This document shows positions 43,856 to 54,800 of a stretch of 64,000 nt of DNA, one piece after another. Made by a program: the position numbers and the translations under genes. The stretch comes from Brachypterus glaber (Eukaryota; Arthropoda; Insecta; Coleoptera; Kateretidae). Within the stretch, counting starts at the first letter, position 1. The number at the start of each line of letters is the position of its first letter. Location: contig OY294048.1 of assembly GCA_958510825.1 (NCBI GenBank), positions 15,331,589 through 15,395,588 of the forward strand, read 5' to 3'. Below the pieces are notes generated by a model. The model worked only from the letters and a program-made list of their open reading frames with translations. It had not been told where the DNA came from and did not search any database.

Positions 43856-44158
43856 TAGTCATTATCAAATCTTTGCTACCTTACAAAAATTTACCGAATA
43901 TATTCGTAGTATTATTTTGAAGATATTTTTAACATCGTTATTTCTGGTTAGAGATTTTGAGATAAAAAGTCCAAATGAGATTTTTAGAGCTACTTAATCA
44001 GTTACTGCACTGTAAAAAGTAAATTAAATATCCAGTGACAAACAGTGAGCACTCGTTACCGTCCAAACACTAAACGTTTTTGCTTATAACCCCAAGAAAG
44101 TTTAGTTAACACTCGCTGGCTGTTACAGTAATACTAAACGTTATTATAGTTCGGGTAA
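43856..44158. other. AT-rich, fragment of a foldback MITE
   Basis: CACTGTAAAAAGTAAATTAA at about 44012 is a single end of the 32971-type MITE. Confidence 0.4.
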
Positions 44159-44314
44159 GGGAACGTTTAAGTATTACGTAGTGCAAATGCAAATTTTGAT
44201 CGTTTTGGACCCCCCCGCCTCGTAACACTATATTCCTATATCATTAGCATGGGCGTAACACTCCAAAATGACCCCCCCCCCCCTAAGAGCGTTACGTAAT
44301 ATTTGAACGTTCCC
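44159..44314. mobile_element. Harbinger-like MITE with TAA target duplication
   Basis: 156 bp, ends GGGAACGTTTAAGTATTACG and inverted (TTTGAACGTTCCC); TAA at 44156-44158 and 44315-44317. Confidence 0.82.
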
Positions 44315-44875
44315 TAACTGTAACAACCAGTGAATGTTAACTAAACTTTTGTGGTGTTCGATATAAGCAAAAATGTTTAGTATTTACAATGGTAACGAGA
44401 TCTCATTGTATTTATTTAGCTTAAAAAATATAATATATATTATATCAAAATTACATTCATTTGAGTTTAAAGGGTCTGTTTTTTTTTCAGTGTATCCACG
44501 TTAAAATATAACAAAATTAATGGTACCTCTAACCCAATCAAACCATAGTCTTCCAGATCACCCATCGATTCGGTCGAACGCAATAATTCATATCGCAGCA
44601 GTCCATGCTCGGTTACAACATACTTAACCGCGGCTGATTTATGCTCAATATTTATCAAAACGACAGCCAATGTCTTTTGTCGTGTACGGACTCATTGAAT
44701 AAATTTCCTTTAATTTACGACAGGGGAAAAATTAATACACATAGGGGAGATGGGTGCTAGTATTTAATTTTTCTTATATTCTCTTCGGATCTTAGGTATC
44801 ACTAGTGATATCAGAGGCATTTATTTTTTTTTTCGCAAAACTATCTGTTTAATCTGTTTAGCTTCATAGCTGTAG
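44315..44875. other. AT-rich, no gene recognised
   Basis: A 67-codon minus-strand frame (44467-44670) has moderate composition but no recognisable domain and no splice or start context that supports it. Confidence 0.35.
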
Positions 44876-44877
44876 TA

Positions 44878-45142
44878 CATAGAAAAAACGGATTCCTTGA
44901 ACCAAGCAACGTGTCTTTGTATATGTTCAAAGCCATATTCTCTTGTTTCAAGGCTGGCATTTTCTTGAACCAAAGTCAATGTCCTTAAATGAAAAGCACG
45001 GGTTTTGGAATAAAAATCCGCGCTCTTTATTCAAGGACATTGACTTTGATTCAAGAAAATGCCAGCCTTGAAACAAGAGAATATGGCTTTGAACATATCC
45101 AAAGACACGTGTCTTTGGTTCAAGGAATCCGTTTTTTCTATG
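44878..45142. mobile_element. TA-flanked palindromic MITE with CATAGAAAAAACGG ends
   Basis: The 265-bp element is almost a perfect palindrome: CATAGAAAAAACGGATTCC, GTTCAAAGCCATATTCTC and CAAGGCTGGCATTTTCTTGA are all mirrored on the right. TA at 44876-44877 and 45143-45144. Ends of similar style (CACAGAAAAAA) occur at 15428. Confidence 0.75.
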
Positions 45143-45186
45143 TAGAGATGCCTATAAAGATATAGAATAATCTACACACTTAGGCT

Positions 45187-45344
45187 ACCTCGAAAGCCCA
45201 TTACCTCGTACGAAAATTACCTCGAAAAGACGTTGCCTCGCAAGAAAATACCTCGCCGTTCGAAGTAATATCCATGCGAGGTAAAATCTTTCGAGGTAAC
45301 GTCCTTAGGAGGTAATGTCCTTTTGAGGTAAATTTTTTCGAGAT
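45187..45344. repeat. Mirrored array of ACCTCG/CGAGGT with 16-bp spacing
   Basis: ACCTCG (one GCCTCG) begins at 45187, 45203, 45219, 45235 and 45250. After a 5-bp centre the inverted form (CGAGGT or one-base variants) begins at 45261, 45277, 45292, 45308, 45324 and 45339. The step is 15-16 bp throughout and the two halves can fold on each other. The 9-10 bp between motifs vary. Function unknown. Confidence 0.75.
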
Positions 45345-46404
45345 AAAGATCGGCCCTCGTCTTTCATAAGCAAACATACATATAATACCGCATTTTTCAA
45401 ACATTTCAAAATATCTGACTTTTTTTTGTTGTGTTCTATTTAGTCCAGAATAAATTCCAAAAACATAAAATTTTCGTTAGATATAGATGTATGGTTGGTT
45501 CCGAAATAGATATTCTTCTTTATAGAGTTAAAATTTTGTAAAATTTAGAAATTATCAACAGTAATATCACAAGAGGTAATGAAATTTTTCGTTATTAAAA
45601 GCTCGAGACCGAAAGTCGAGAGATTTAAACGAAAAAAATTACTTTAGAGCAAAATTATTTTACCAGGCCATAATAAAATTTTCTGAAAATTTCACTTGAC
45701 TATTTTACGAACCATCTAGCAAGAAAAATCAGTTTTTAAACAAATGTTTATTACATGCAATTTTGTGTTAAGTTATTTAGTTTTGCGTATCAAGCCAATA
45801 TTTTAAATTTTTTAAAAGCGCGCGCTAAACACAATTGCTATAAACTCTGACGCAAACGAAAGAGAAAAACCCATTGTGCCCTATATCTCAATATTTTGAA
45901 GGTCAAGAATTTTTTTCATTGCCATATTCATTTTCAGTGCCCAAAAATACGTAAATAATATATAGTCTGGTTTATAAAAAACTAACTTTATTTTTTTGTG
46001 GTCCTGTGTAATTTATCAAATACGAGTCAAATACGCATTTTGATTAAAAAAATTAATAATATTTTTTTCGAGTGCAGACCTGCATCTCACGATTCCCGGG
46101 TCCTGCTTGTTATAATATTGATAATATATATTATTAAATAATAAATAAATTTAATTTGGCAAATATTAACACAATATTATTGTGTTCTAAGAATGATAGA
46201 CATTAAAAAGATAAAAACATAAATTAAAAACCCATTTTCGACCTAAGGTATACTTATTGTATTTCAGCTTTACACAAAATACACACAAAAGCTCTTATCT
46301 AGCTTATAATCATTTGATTTGAAATAAATAACTTTTTAAATATAGTTTTATTAATAGAAATATGTATGTCGGTAAAATAGAACGGGATTTACAACTTAAT
46401 AAAC
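45345..46404. other. AT-rich, no gene recognised
   Basis: No supported repeat or coding feature. Confidence 0.4.
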
Positions 46405-46434
46405 AAAACAAGCCGTGAAGATATGTAATGCTAC

Positions 46435-46688
46435 CAACCAACTAATAACTCTTCTTTCTAGAATACGCCTACCGTTAAAATAAAGTATCGCCAACATCTC
46501 GGTTTGTTTGTAAACAAATAGTAGGTATATTCAGGCCTGAATAATAACAATTACCAGTAACTCGTATTGTTGTCTCTGTTAGAACAAAGATGTGCGAGTA
46601 AGACAGACGAATGTTTATGTTGCCGACGTTTTTGTCAGTTTTAACGAATGAAATGCCTATTCTAGAGAGAAGAGTTATTAGTTCGTTG
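46435..46688. mobile_element. hAT-like MITE (254 bp) with 8-bp target duplication
   Basis: The ends CAACCAACTAATAACTCTTC and its inverted copy agree at 30 of 33 positions. AATGCTAC flanks it exactly on both sides (46427-46434, 46689-46696). The host repeat exists unfilled at 3317-3324 and, inverted, at about 41880-41890. The 8-bp duplication points to hAT (P-type also makes 8 bp). Confidence 0.85.
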
Positions 46689-46725
46689 AATGCTACGCAT
46701 TCCATTCACAGTAGTATGGTGGCAT

Positions 46726-46881
46726 GGATCTGTGGCTACGGGAAATATGTTTGGAATGTGTGTGCAAGTGGGAGGCCCGTTGTAGGCACGCACGCATTAT
46801 AATGCTCTTGACGGAAAGAAGAGAGCGCGAATGATTCCTCCCCCTTCCGTCGGAGTCTTTATTTCATGCGGAGAACTATAT
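46726..46881 (+). repeat. Dispersed 156-bp repeat, copy 2
   Basis: Aligned with 738-893 without net indel. It interrupts the host repeat between CACAGTA and TATTGCATTTTCC, which are close together in the copies at 3300 and 41.9 kb. Confidence 0.7.
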
Positions 46882-47105
46882 ATTGCATTTTCCTAAATAC
46901 CTAAGCAAGTTAAAAAAATATTTAAAATGCAAAATAAAATATTGCTGCCGACAAAAGAATATTTTGAATATGTCCACTCTAGGCGGCCTAAAATTCATTA
47001 AATCAACAAATCAAACTTAAAAAAAAAATCTAAAGACATTTTTGAGGACATTTTTTTTATATAAAAAAAAATGCATTTAACATTACCAGTTTCAGATTAA
47101 TCCCT
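46882..47105. other. AT-rich flank
   Basis: Nothing recognised. Confidence 0.35.
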
Positions 47106-47143
47106 GAAGATGTCTCTAGCAGTAAGAGACAAAACGTCGGAAG
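47106..47143 (+). ncRNA. Degenerate Penelope-type hammerhead motif
   Basis: CTGAAGA is followed by a hairpin TGTCTCT/AGAGACA, then AAAACGTCGG. The usual GAAA is AAAA here and stem I is only TCC/GGA. The arrangement matches the hammerhead-like box of Penelope elements, and a Penelope reverse transcriptase fragment lies about 330 bp downstream on the same strand. Confidence 0.5.
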
Positions 47144-47469
47144 GTGAAAATCCATCAACACGTCTAAACCCGAAAGTGAAAGTTCTTTATATCTTAGTGG
47201 CCATAAAAGCTTAAAATCTAAAATATTTTTTTGTTTTCAAAAGTATTTTTTTTAATTATGTGCCAAACTTCACTTCAAATTAAAAAAAAAATAAAAAATA
47301 AAATATTTTTTTTATAAGGCACTTTTTTTAATTAAATAATAATATATCTAGTATAGTGCCGTTCTAAGCACAGAGGTGGTAATTTACTTTTTTGTCAAAA
47401 ATGAGTTATGTCTCTAAGATGATGTAATAACAATCGATGAATATTTTTATCATATAATTAAAATAAAAA

Positions 47470-47820
47470 ATAACCCCAAGGTACCTAAACTTTATGGGCT
47501 TCCCAAATTGCACAAGATATACCAATTAGACCTGTTGATAGCTATATTGATACTCCAACTTACAAATTAAGTAAATTTTTGAGCCAAGTTCTAAAGTCCT
47601 TAACCGAGTTTAAGCCAAAATACAGCGTTAAAAACAGTTTTGAACTGGCAAACTCCCTTAAAAATGTTGAAATTCCAGATGGTTCCATATCATTTGATGT
47701 TAAGAACCTATTCACCTATTTTTTTAAGCTAAAATTTGGTACAGATTTTTGTTTTATTTCCATGGCTTCTGGGGGGACTTTTAAAAAATCGTGTTTTTTT
47801 TAAATATCCCAACAATACAT
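47470..47820 (+). pseudogene. Penelope-like reverse transcriptase fragment
   Basis: Plus strand: VPKLYGLPKLHK, then in a shifted frame PIRPVDSYIDTPTYKLSKFL, then VLKSLTEFKPKYSVKNSFEL and ISFDVKNLFT. The order K-x-YGLPKxHK, RPI/V, Y-x-L(S/A)KFL, SFDVxxLFT is the palm entry of Penelope-like reverse transcriptases, and the last block carries the first catalytic Asp. At least one frameshift lies near 47520, and the remainder (second Asp pair, GIY-YIG endonuclease) is missing. Confidence 0.7.
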
Positions 47821-47997
47821 ACATCTTAACGTACATGCCCTAACTCCTTCCATAAATGGATAGATGGAGAACTTAATGCACTTGGGGTTACGTACCGTGA
47901 AGGGGTCCTGAAACAAAAGAAATCAACATTAAAATTAATATTCATTTTACATTGATCCTGAATGATCAATAGGACTGAAAATTTAATTAAATAGATT

Positions 47998-48648
47998 TTT
48001 TTTTAACGTTTTTATCAACCAATCATTTAACAGTATTTCTGTCCACGTGTTTATTTCTGTCCAATCATATTACAGTTATATTGGGATTTTTTTTTCTACT
48101 GTAGAAAATTCTGGTGAGAATCGCTGTAGTATTTTGTTTTTCAGTATTTCTCTTTTACAACAAGTTTTCATACCTAAAATTAATTAATAATTAAACATGA
48201 ATATATTAATATTTATAATTATTGTTATTAATTCATTATTTACCAAAAAAATACATCAAAATACTCTTTTTTATTAAATGTAATGACCGTTTTTATAGGT
48301 TGACTTTTATGAACATGCTTGCAAGCCTAGCGCAGTACCGCACTAGTCAGTACTGCAGTAAGTGACAAAACTATAATTTCCAATTTAAAAATGGACAATA
48401 AGGTTTTAGTTTAGCAGTTGAGAATGTAATTAAATTAACCAAATCAAAGAATATGCCCGTAAAAATATTAAGATAAGTAATAAAACAATTTATATCAATT
48501 TGCGATGAAAAAAAATAATATAAAAGTAGGTTTGACATATTATAAATCGTTAAAAAATAATCTTTCAAATTACACATGATTTTCTTCAAATTATCGGGAA
48601 AAATTCAGTTTTTATTCAAATTTGCTGTAAAAGGCAATAATTACTCCG
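47998..48648 (+). repeat. Dispersed 650-bp repeat, copy 2
   Basis: Colinear with 36896-37555, ending at the hairpin centre near TAATTACTCCGG. No coding is recognised. Confidence 0.7.
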
Positions 48649-49302
48649 GATGAAATGCAAGCAAAGACGGCAAGAAAGCAGAAGAAAAGAGAAAGGCTAA
48701 ATTCCATGCGACGTAACTAGTTCACAAAAGTGTTAAGATAAAATTAATGAAACTAGAAGAATAGACAAATGGAAATAAGCAATAGACATATTTTTATATA
48801 ACGCACAACCTTACATTTATGTAGACTGCAATATACAAAGTCCCGATAGCAAAAAGAATAAAACTCTATTTTTTTAAATGCGAAAAGAGAGAATCTCATG
48901 AAGTTTGCAGAACATTTTATTTAATTATTTTAAGTACAATAAAAACAGTAAGTTTTCGATAAATATAACTCATAGTACATACATGTGTCATTTCTGACAC
49001 ATTTATAACCACACTTTTTTTTAAACTACACACAGCGTTGCCTAGTTTCTGTTTTTCACGGCCTACCAAAAAAATACGGATAAGCGGTTTATGGTTAAAA
49101 CTACAGTAATTGTTAATAGCTTGAAATGGTATCATCTTTTAACTGACGTTATTATTGCCTAGCTACAAACCATAACATACCATTTATGTCCATTTTTTTT
49201 TGTGTAACAATATTTCTCTTAGAGTTAATAATAGGCTCCCGCGTAATTTATGTGAAATTGGACTCTTTAATTTAAAACACCCGATATAATAAAGAGTAAA
49301 CA
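48649..49302. other. AT-rich, no gene recognised
   Basis: No supported feature. Confidence 0.4.
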
Positions 49303-50172
49303 CACCGAGAAAAAAGTATATTTCTGAAAATATAATTTTAATCAACAACATTAAAAAGTACCACAAAATAGGGGACAAGAACAGTTAAATCTTCATAAAT
49401 AAACTCAGTATCCTGAGTTAGTTATTATATTGGTGGTAAATAAACAATTCTTAATACATATGGGTATACATGGTTTGGGAGCAGATTTGGATATAAAATT
49501 TGGTTTGGGTGATTTTGAGGGATGTAAGAAGGCTGCAGGATTGAAGAAAGAAGGGAAAAATGATGGTGTCAAAATTTATGTGTTGAAAATGTTTGGAGAT
49601 TTTTTTACAATAGACAAGAGTAGCTCCTTATAGTTAAAAGTATTCAAAATTCGTTGTAAAATACCTAAAATTAGGTCCGAGAACAACTATAAACTAAATA
49701 AATAAATAAATAAAATAAATATTTTTAATTAGCTCGAATCAATTATAAAGTTTAATTATGGTAATTACGTTAATTAATTACCTTAAGTTACAGTCTAATT
49801 GCCTTAAATATTGCGGACCAAATCAAAGAAACTATCTATTTTTGGTAAATAAATATTTAACCCTTTGTTTAAGGGGATGTTTAGCTTCTAGAACAATAAA
49901 TCTTGCTTGCACAAGTTCATTATCAGAAAAAAATGTTGAGGACTTATACGTTACATTATATCAATTCCAATCGAAGTTACAGGTGTTGGAAAAACAGGCT
50001 AAAAAACCTCTTTTTTTTTGCGGTCACTCTTTTACGGTTCGAGGGCGAAAAATTAAATAATAAAATGTTGAAAACCAAAATTTTCTCGAAATCGGTTAAT
50101 CCTACAGGTAAGTAACCTGTAACCGTTTTTTTTTTTAATTTAAAATGTATAATTGTCCAATTTTTCTCGGTG
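49303..50172. mobile_element. Possible DNA element with CACCGAGAAAAA ends
   Basis: CACCGAGAAAAA at 49303 is inverted at about 50160-50172 (TTTTTCTCGGTG). Flanks are not an exact duplication. Inside are a (TAAA)n tract at 49692-49720 and frames of 67 and 100 codons that match nothing known. Confidence 0.4.
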
Positions 50173-51130
50173 TATGGTGCACAATTTGAGGTTATGCGGT
50201 TAACAACCATTTTTCAATTTTAGCGAAATGGCCCGAACGTGACACAGTGGTACATGTATACAAGTCTTAAATGCGGAAAAGGATTCAAAAACTTTTATTA
50301 AATGCGAATTGTGGTTCAATTTGTGGTTAGACAAAATAAATTGGTAGTTGTATAAAGGGATTAACTCCAATTTTTGAAGAAAATAAACTAAGATATACTT
50401 TCTGTAAATAAATAACATTTATCCAATACATACAGATAATAAGACAATTACCAGCTTTATTTTAAATAGATAAACTCAATAATAACGCCCGCGTGGCTTT
50501 TACTTTATTGAGTGGATAATTATTTATTTTACCCACTCAACTGTCACTTGTCAAATTATTTCCTTGTAAATGTCATTAAAATTTTTAATAAAAATATGAA
50601 TTCCTAAGCTATTTATTGGATAAAACCTTGTATGGCACTCATGGGTTAGCCGATATTATTATCTCGAAAATTAACCTGCTTGGCTGACGCCTCACATGTT
50701 AATTTTCTCATGGGCAATATCTTACTTTACCCACTAGTACCATAAATAACTATTATCCAACACCTTCATATAAACATCTGTTTTTAGCATTATTTTAAAT
50801 ATCAAAAGTTTTTTCCACTAAAAATTCTTTTGCTCCATTTTTTTGCGTAGAAGAGCACTATTTTAAATATAACTAGGGACTAAAAAATATTTTTCCCATT
50901 CCTTTGCGTACTAAGAAAACTTAATCTTTTTGTCATTTTTTTTTTCTAAATTATAGAATCGTATTTAAAATTAAAGGGTGTTGGATAATATTTAATTCTG
51001 AACTCGTAAGTGCTTCTGTAATGGCCAGATCTTCGTTTACGTAAGTATCGACCGTCCGTTTTCTTCGTCAATTTTGTTTATCTAAATATTTACTTTACAT
51101 TACATTTTTGTTTAACCTCGTACTTAATTA
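50173..51130. other. AT-rich sequence with outward-facing TATCCAACACC ends
   Basis: ATTATCCAACACC (about 50753) and its inverse GGTGTTGGATAAT (about 50988) border a 230-bp stretch. 50620-50745 contains a dyad (TTAACATGTGAGGC-like words). This may be part of an unclassified DNA element; no gene. Confidence 0.35.
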
Positions 51131-51362
51131 AGCATCCCCTAAGTCCAGGACTGGTGTGGGCAGTAGTAAAGGGAACCACCGGCTTTAATTGACTTTTGAA
51201 CCAATTTATAGGGAATGTCCGCTTCACTTACGCCTTCTCCAAATTTCAATTATTAATTAACTGAAAAAAGCAAATCGGCGCCGGTAAGAATCGAACTCAC
51301 GCTATTTGGGTAGTAAACTCGGCAAGTACGACGCGGAGTCCACTACATCAATCCTCCCATTG
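51130..51362 (-). repeat. tRNA-derived SINE-like sequence
   Basis: The minus strand from about 51362 reads GATGTAGTGGACTCCGCGTC, then GTACTTGCCGAG, then GTGAGTTCGATTCTTAC: an A-box-like D arm and a canonical B box. The two acceptor halves do not pair, so it is not a functional tRNA. A non-tRNA body follows (GGAGAAGGCGTAAGTGAAGC ... CCAGTCCTGGACTTAGGGG), as in SINEs. Confidence 0.55.
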
Positions 51363-51536
51363 GGTAACACTGTTTAGAGTCGTGCCAAAGGTTTTTCGTA
51401 AGGAGGGTGAGCCAATTATTGCCATGTTCCTAATATTGCAACTTGTTAGTTCGTCCTCTGTATGATAGTTGGCACTGCTAGTATATCTGTTATATCGAAA
51501 AGATGCCTGTAAATATGATGTATCTGTATCCAGTTG

Positions 51537-51685
51537 GGGAACGTTTAAGTCTTACGTAACGCAAATTTTGATCATTTTGGACCCCCACCCCCCCTGTAAC
51601 GCTATTTTCCTATACCATTAACATGGGCGTAACACTCCAAAATGACCCCCACCCTAGGAGCGTTACGTAATACTTGAACGTTCCC
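51537..51685. mobile_element. Harbinger-like MITE with TTG target duplication
   Basis: 149 bp, ends GGGAACGTTTAAGTCTTACG and inverted; TTG at 51534-51536 and 51686-51688. Confidence 0.82.
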
Positions 51686-52216
51686 TTGGTAATGACGTAC
51701 ACAAAAACACAGTTCGTGTTTCATGCTCTTCCACTATAAAAACTTGTAAAATTGTGCTGACTATAGCAAGCTGGGTAGCGTCGATTATTGCAGGCCGAGA
51801 ACGTAATAAGACAGGAACAAACATGCACTTTCTTGGCCCATATTGTGTTTTACTCAATAAAGAAGCGAACAGGTAATTTTTTGAGATTGTTTTCTAAGTA
51901 GATGTGTTCCTAATATTTCCATGCAAAGCAGTTGACAACAAAACAATGAAAAAAACAAAAAACAACAAGAAAATATGAAAGTAATGAAGAATTCAGAGAG
52001 TTCTAAATATTGGTTCTGCTTTTTATTCGAAGAGAATCGCCAGGCAGATATTAGATTGTAATCGATACGTTCATCAAGTGCGTGGGGCTTAATAAAAACA
52101 ACAAGATTTTAGTTGTGCCCAAATTGTACATAAAATCAGCTGAAATTGTTACTGTGCCACAATATTTTCTTATTAGTTTGTTAATTTTTCCTGAGTTTGT
52201 TCTTTACTATTATATA

Positions 52217-52322
52217 TTTTGGAGCGTTACGCCCATGTTAATGGTATAGGCAAATAGCGTTACAGGGGGGGTGGGGGTCCAAAATGATCAAAATTTGCGT
52301 TACGTAATACTTGAACGTTCCC
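52217..52322. mobile_element. Harbinger-like MITE, one end missing
   Basis: Begins inside the element (TTTTGGAGCGTTACGCCCATG) and ends CTTGAACGTTCCC followed by TAA. Same family as 43552-43699. Confidence 0.75.
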
Positions 52323-52341
52323 TAATTGGCTCACCCACCTT

Positions 52342-53344
52342 ATTTAATATGACAGAGAGGTATATTTTCGATATATTAGAAATTTTCACGAAGTATATCG
52401 TCAAGAATGACACTGAGCCCCTTATGAAAGTTTCACTCTTCAAATATAAGAAAATAATGTAAATAGAGGTGAGATCGCTGATAGTAGTCGTGCCAGAGGT
52501 TTTTCAGCTAGATGCAATCTATAATGATTACGCAATCTATTATGCATCTTAAATGGTTTTTTATTATGCAATTACTTTTTACTTATATTTCTTAATATAG
52601 GTACTGTTGGATGTGATTAACGTTTGAGAAAATGCTCGAATATGCATAAGCCATAAGCCATGCACGCCTCGATGGGGGCAGAAGGAGCCGTGGCTTTTCA
52701 GATATACAAGGTGTAACAAAAAAGGTGGCCTGGCTATACACAGGCATATTGGACTCATCAAAACAGTTCTATATGAACTGTTTTTTTCTAAAATGCTTAA
52801 GTTAAGGCCACTAAGTTTTTAGTTGAGATACTACTTTAACACGTTGACAGTCCCCATTAGGATGTTTTTTCCCCAGACGTCCAACCGTTTTTCCCTTTTT
52901 TTTATATTAACCTCCCCAATGAGTCCAATGAGTCAAATGTTAATCTACTATGAAAAATAAAAACACTCTATACTTTAGCTAGACGTCCACTTAAAAAAAA
53001 TTACCTAGGCCACAGCGTTCAAAAATAAAACTAATGTTGATGCGTATGGCAATGAATTACATATGCTTCACGGACGTGTGGGGTAAACGTATCATGAATC
53101 ACATGTGATTCATAGGACTGTCAACGTGTTCATACACTCTTGGTATAGTAACACATCTTTATCAAGTATGCCAAGATTAATTTTTGCCTTTGATGTCATG
53201 TTGACAGTTTAATATCTGACTTATTGTCTTAAAATGCTATATTTTGAAAGGAAAAACAAATGAAAATTATAAAAAATAAGCTTGTAAGCTTGTGAACCTA
53301 AAGTAATTCAAAAAGTCAGATATGTTTTTCAAATAAAATGTTTT
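52342..53344. other. AT-rich, no gene recognised
   Basis: ACAAGGTGTAACAAAAAAGG near 52707 looks like a single Tc1-type end. Nothing else is supported. Confidence 0.35.
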
Positions 53345-53860
53345 AATGAACGATAAATTATAGGGCAAAGTATTATTTTGTTGGCAGAAGTATTTTTTAT
53401 TCTTTTTTCTTTGTCTACTTCACCGTTTTTCATGTACCACGGTTTAATAAATAAAAAAATCCTGTCTTATGTCTTTAAACTATTATAGCAGTTAACCATT
53501 TTATGGTTTTGCTATCTTCAAATGAAAAATGCAATCAACGAATGGTACCTTTTGCTGAAAACGGAAAAATCTATAAAAAAAAGTTTTTCAGAAAAAACTT
53601 TTTTTTAATTTTTTTTATTTTTTTTTCGTTTTTCAAAAAAAAATATTTTAATGGACGAAGAATTACAGGGAAAAGTATTATATTGTTGGCAGCAATATTT
53701 TTTATTATTTTGTTCTTTGTCTACGCCACTGCATTCCCTGTACCACGGTTTATTAAATAAAAAAAAATCCTTTTTTATGTCTTTAAACCATTACAGCAGT
53801 CAACCATTTTATGGTTTTGCTACCTTTAAATGAAAAATATAATCAACGAATGGCACCTGT
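53345..53860 (+). repeat. Tandem duplication, period about 305 bp
   Basis: CCATTTTATGGTTTTGCTA and AATCAACGAATGG occur at about 53498 and 53803; GTACCACGGTTTA at about 53434 and 53740. About 1.7 units, diverged. Confidence 0.75.
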
Positions 53861-54480
53861 TGTTGCAAATTTTGAAAAAATCCATTTTCTTAAAAATGGT
53901 TCTGGAAAAGATTTTAATTTATGTCTTAATTTAGGCAGTACTCTTCATAGAATAACACAGGTCTATATAGTCATTCGCTTGATACGAAAACTTTCATCAA
54001 AACTATTTTCAGGAACACCGTGGCTTGTTCTTGGAACACTTTAACCTAACCAATGATCCGTGAAAAGTTAAAATTTATCTTTAACTTTCACGCAGTAAAT
54101 ATTTAACGTTGCTTTATTAAATGAATTACTTGGATCTGAGATATATTGGACTTCCAATATAAAAAAAAACGACTGCGGAGTAATTCCACGGAAATCTACC
54201 CCCTGCACCAATTACTTTTCGATTTAGAACTATAAAAATACGTCTCGAATACGAATGAAACAAAAACGGTATTGACGCGATAAGCTGTTGGTCGTTGTGA
54301 GACAGCAATACTATCAAAATCAGTACTACCAAACCAAAAAGGTCAAAATATCTGAAATTTTTGTTAAAAATCTCCAAAATCTCCACCAGATATCCGAAAA
54401 ATCTCCGCAAAATCTTCTGTATGTGCTATTATAAATTTATAATAGCAGTTAATTAATTACCAAAAAGTCCAAACGTAGGT
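53861..54480. other. AT-rich, no gene recognised
   Basis: No supported feature. Confidence 0.4.
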
Positions 54481-54800
54481 ATACATTCTTTGTGTCTATG
54501 AAAAAAAAAGGTCTACCTACCCCTGCTAAAATAATGGTGACTAAAAAAAAGTCCCCTCACCTATAAATTCTAGTTAAAACGCACTAGTCTAAAACGCTTT
54601 ACCCCTGGCAAAACTTTTGTTGACTATTTTGTACCTATGCCTATGCTTTACCCTGCAAAAAAATTCTAAAACCCCTGGCAAAAATGTTGATGCCTTTTTT
54701 TGTCTATGAAAAAAAAGGCTTTACCCCTGCAAAAAAAAGCTTTACCCCTGCAAAAATCTTGATGACTAAAAAAAAAGGTCCTCTAAAATATAAAGAGCTT
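54481..54800. repeat. Irregular repeat with CTTTACCCCTG(G)CAAAA phrases
   Basis: GCTTTACCCCTGCAAAA recurs four to five times at 40-60-bp spacing together with TGACTAAAAAAAA. Related in style to 20780-21260. Confidence 0.55.

Larger units (their letters stand above)
51400..52341. mobile_element. Possible element bounded by AAGGNGGGTGAGCCAATTA
   Basis: AAGGAGGGTGAGCCAATTA at about 51400 is inverted at 52323-52341 with one mismatch. It encloses a full Harbinger-like MITE (51537-51685); a truncated one (52217-52322) abuts the right end directly. The rest is unassigned. Confidence 0.4.

Noticed and set aside
44467..44670. 67-codon minus-strand frame with plausible codon mix
   Set aside because: No known similarity, no splice-site pair and no conserved motif.
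45187..45344. CRISPR array
   Set aside because: Motifs are only 6 bp, switch orientation at the centre and spacers are about 10 bp; the setting is eukaryotic.
49430..50060. Frames of 67 and 100 codons
   Set aside because: No recognisable domain; composition is similar to surrounding AT-rich sequence.
51283..51360. Functional tRNA gene
   Set aside because: The T arm and D arm are recognisable but the acceptor stem does not pair and no regular anticodon stem fits.
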